Assembly: GCA_963780395.1 (NCBI GenBank) | Contig: CAWABY010000011.1 | Coordinates: forward strand, 62,001-126,000 | DNA length: 64,000 bases | Origin: VGBV01 sp963780395 | GTDB lineage: Bacteria; Actinomycetota; Thermoleophilia; Solirubrobacterales; 70-9 | Reading direction: 5' to 3' | Position numbers and translations under genes: made by a program | Notes under the pieces: generated by a model | Databases searched by the model: none | What the model was told of the DNA's origin: nothing | What the model saw: only the letters and a program-made list of their open reading frames with translations | In this document: in pieces, positions 63,628 through 64,000 of the stretch | Position numbering within the stretch: position 1 is the first letter of the stretch | Layout: the number at the start of each line of letters is the position of its first letter

Positions 63628-64000
63628 ATGGCGAGCGTGCGCGAGGCCTCCTTCGAGCTGTTCCGCAGGCACGGGATGACGACGATCTTCGGCAACCCGG
63701 GATCGACCGAGTTGCCGATGCTGGCCGAGTTCCCCGACGACTTCCGCTACGTGCTGGGGCTGCAGGAGGCGGCGGTCGTGGGCATGGCCGACGGCTACGC
63801 GCAGGCTTCGGGCCTGGTGACCCACGTGAACCTGCACACGGCGCCCGGCGTCGGCAACGCGATGGGGGCCATCTTCAACGCCCAAGCCAACAAGTCGCCG
63901 CTGCTTGTGACTGCGGGCCAGCAGGTGCGGGCGCAGATCACGATGCAGGCCAACCTCACAAACCGCGACGCCGCCAGGGTGCCGCATCCGTTCGTGAAGT
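63628..64000 (+). CDS. mdlC: Benzoylformate decarboxylase-like ThDP enzyme (N-terminal part)
   Basis: Only the first 124 codons are in the window. They match the N-terminal Pyr domain of thiamine-diphosphate decarboxylases and are especially close to benzoylformate decarboxylase: MASVREASFELFRRHGMTTI, FGNPGSTELPMLAEFPDDFR, then GLQEAAVVGMADGYAQASGL with the cofactor-activating Glu, NLHTAPGVGNAMGAIFNAQ and SPLLVTAGQQVRAQI. The Ser in GNPGSTELP corresponds to the active-site Ser of benzoylformate decarboxylase. The full enzyme would convert benzoylformate or another 2-oxo acid to an aldehyde. The gene symbol is likely but not certain because the catalytic C-terminal half is not visible. Confidence 0.82.
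   Translation, partial: MASVREASFELFRRHGMTTIFGNPGSTELPMLAEFPDDFRYVLGLQEAAVVGMADGYAQASGLVTHVNLHTAPGVGNAMGAIFNAQANKSPLLVTAGQQVRAQITMQANLTNRDAARVPHPFVK

Overview
The window is about 70% GC, densely packed and strongly biased to G or C in third codon positions. Gene content points to a high-GC actinobacterium, most likely class Thermoleophilia (Solirubrobacterales-like). The evidence is a GuaB3-type IMP dehydrogenase beside guaA, an acpS-nnr-alr block, a caa3-type oxidase operon, many small secreted proteins of unknown function, and many genes that appear to be transcribed leaderless. The taxonomic call is inference; no rRNA or tRNA gene was found.

Layout. 1-10.8 kb: a degenerate gluzincin-like protein, DUF1802, the hyuA-hyuB pair, a Cys/His protein, nadB, a histone-deacetylase-like hydrolase and a GT-C membrane glycosyltransferase. 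10.7-21.9 kb: a giant coiled-coil/HhH protein, a GT4 glycosyltransferase, a solitary Flp-like pilin, rph-rdgB-CDF transporter, a roadblock protein, HU, pyrF with no usual start codon, a LysM protein, a D,D-carboxypeptidase and a PfkB kinase. 21.9-32.6 kb: guaB3-guaA, a secreted M23 peptidase behind a c-di-AMP (ydaO-type) riboswitch, rplM-rpsI with a very long acidic S9 extension, glmM, glmS and a DUF3352 lipoprotein. 32.6-39.8 kb: acpS, nnr-alr-cca, HIT, enoyl-CoA hydratase, infA and two small secreted proteins. 39.9-47.2 kb: an ABC exporter operon ending in an MGH-like glycoside hydrolase, a tandem secreted paralogue pair, a lipoprotein/zinc-ribbon pair and another GT4.

47.3-60.4 kb is a respiratory region and the most interesting part. 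A normal aa3-type oxidase operon (ctaC-ctaD-USP-like-ctaE) is followed by a convergent dihaem cytochrome c. The opposite strand carries a second oxidase-like operon. Its subunit I homologue has lost all six haem/copper ligands and its subunit II homologue has lost most CuA ligands, yet the fold-defining residues remain. It is followed by haem A synthesis genes (ctaA, ctaB) and two tiny membrane proteins. The ctaA-ctaB-small-gene block is present twice in tandem, the outer ctaA copy is truncated, and the two copies form a mosaic of near-identical and diverged segments. The normal cox genes and the cytochrome c gene contain four apparent one-base insertions, so part of this region may suffer from assembly or sequencing error.

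60.6-64 kb: an SCP2 / R2lox-like diiron fusion protein, a secreted protein, a GNAT acetyltransferase and the start of a benzoylformate-decarboxylase-like ThDP enzyme.

A recurring signal is a TANNNT hexamer 6-8 bases before the start codon of the first gene of many transcription units, as expected for leaderless mRNAs. Genes with a clear Shine-Dalgarno sequence (HU, the pilin, several secreted proteins, the SCP2 fusion) form a second class. No CRISPR array, insertion sequence or phage gene was seen, and no gene-free stretch exceeds about 300 bases.
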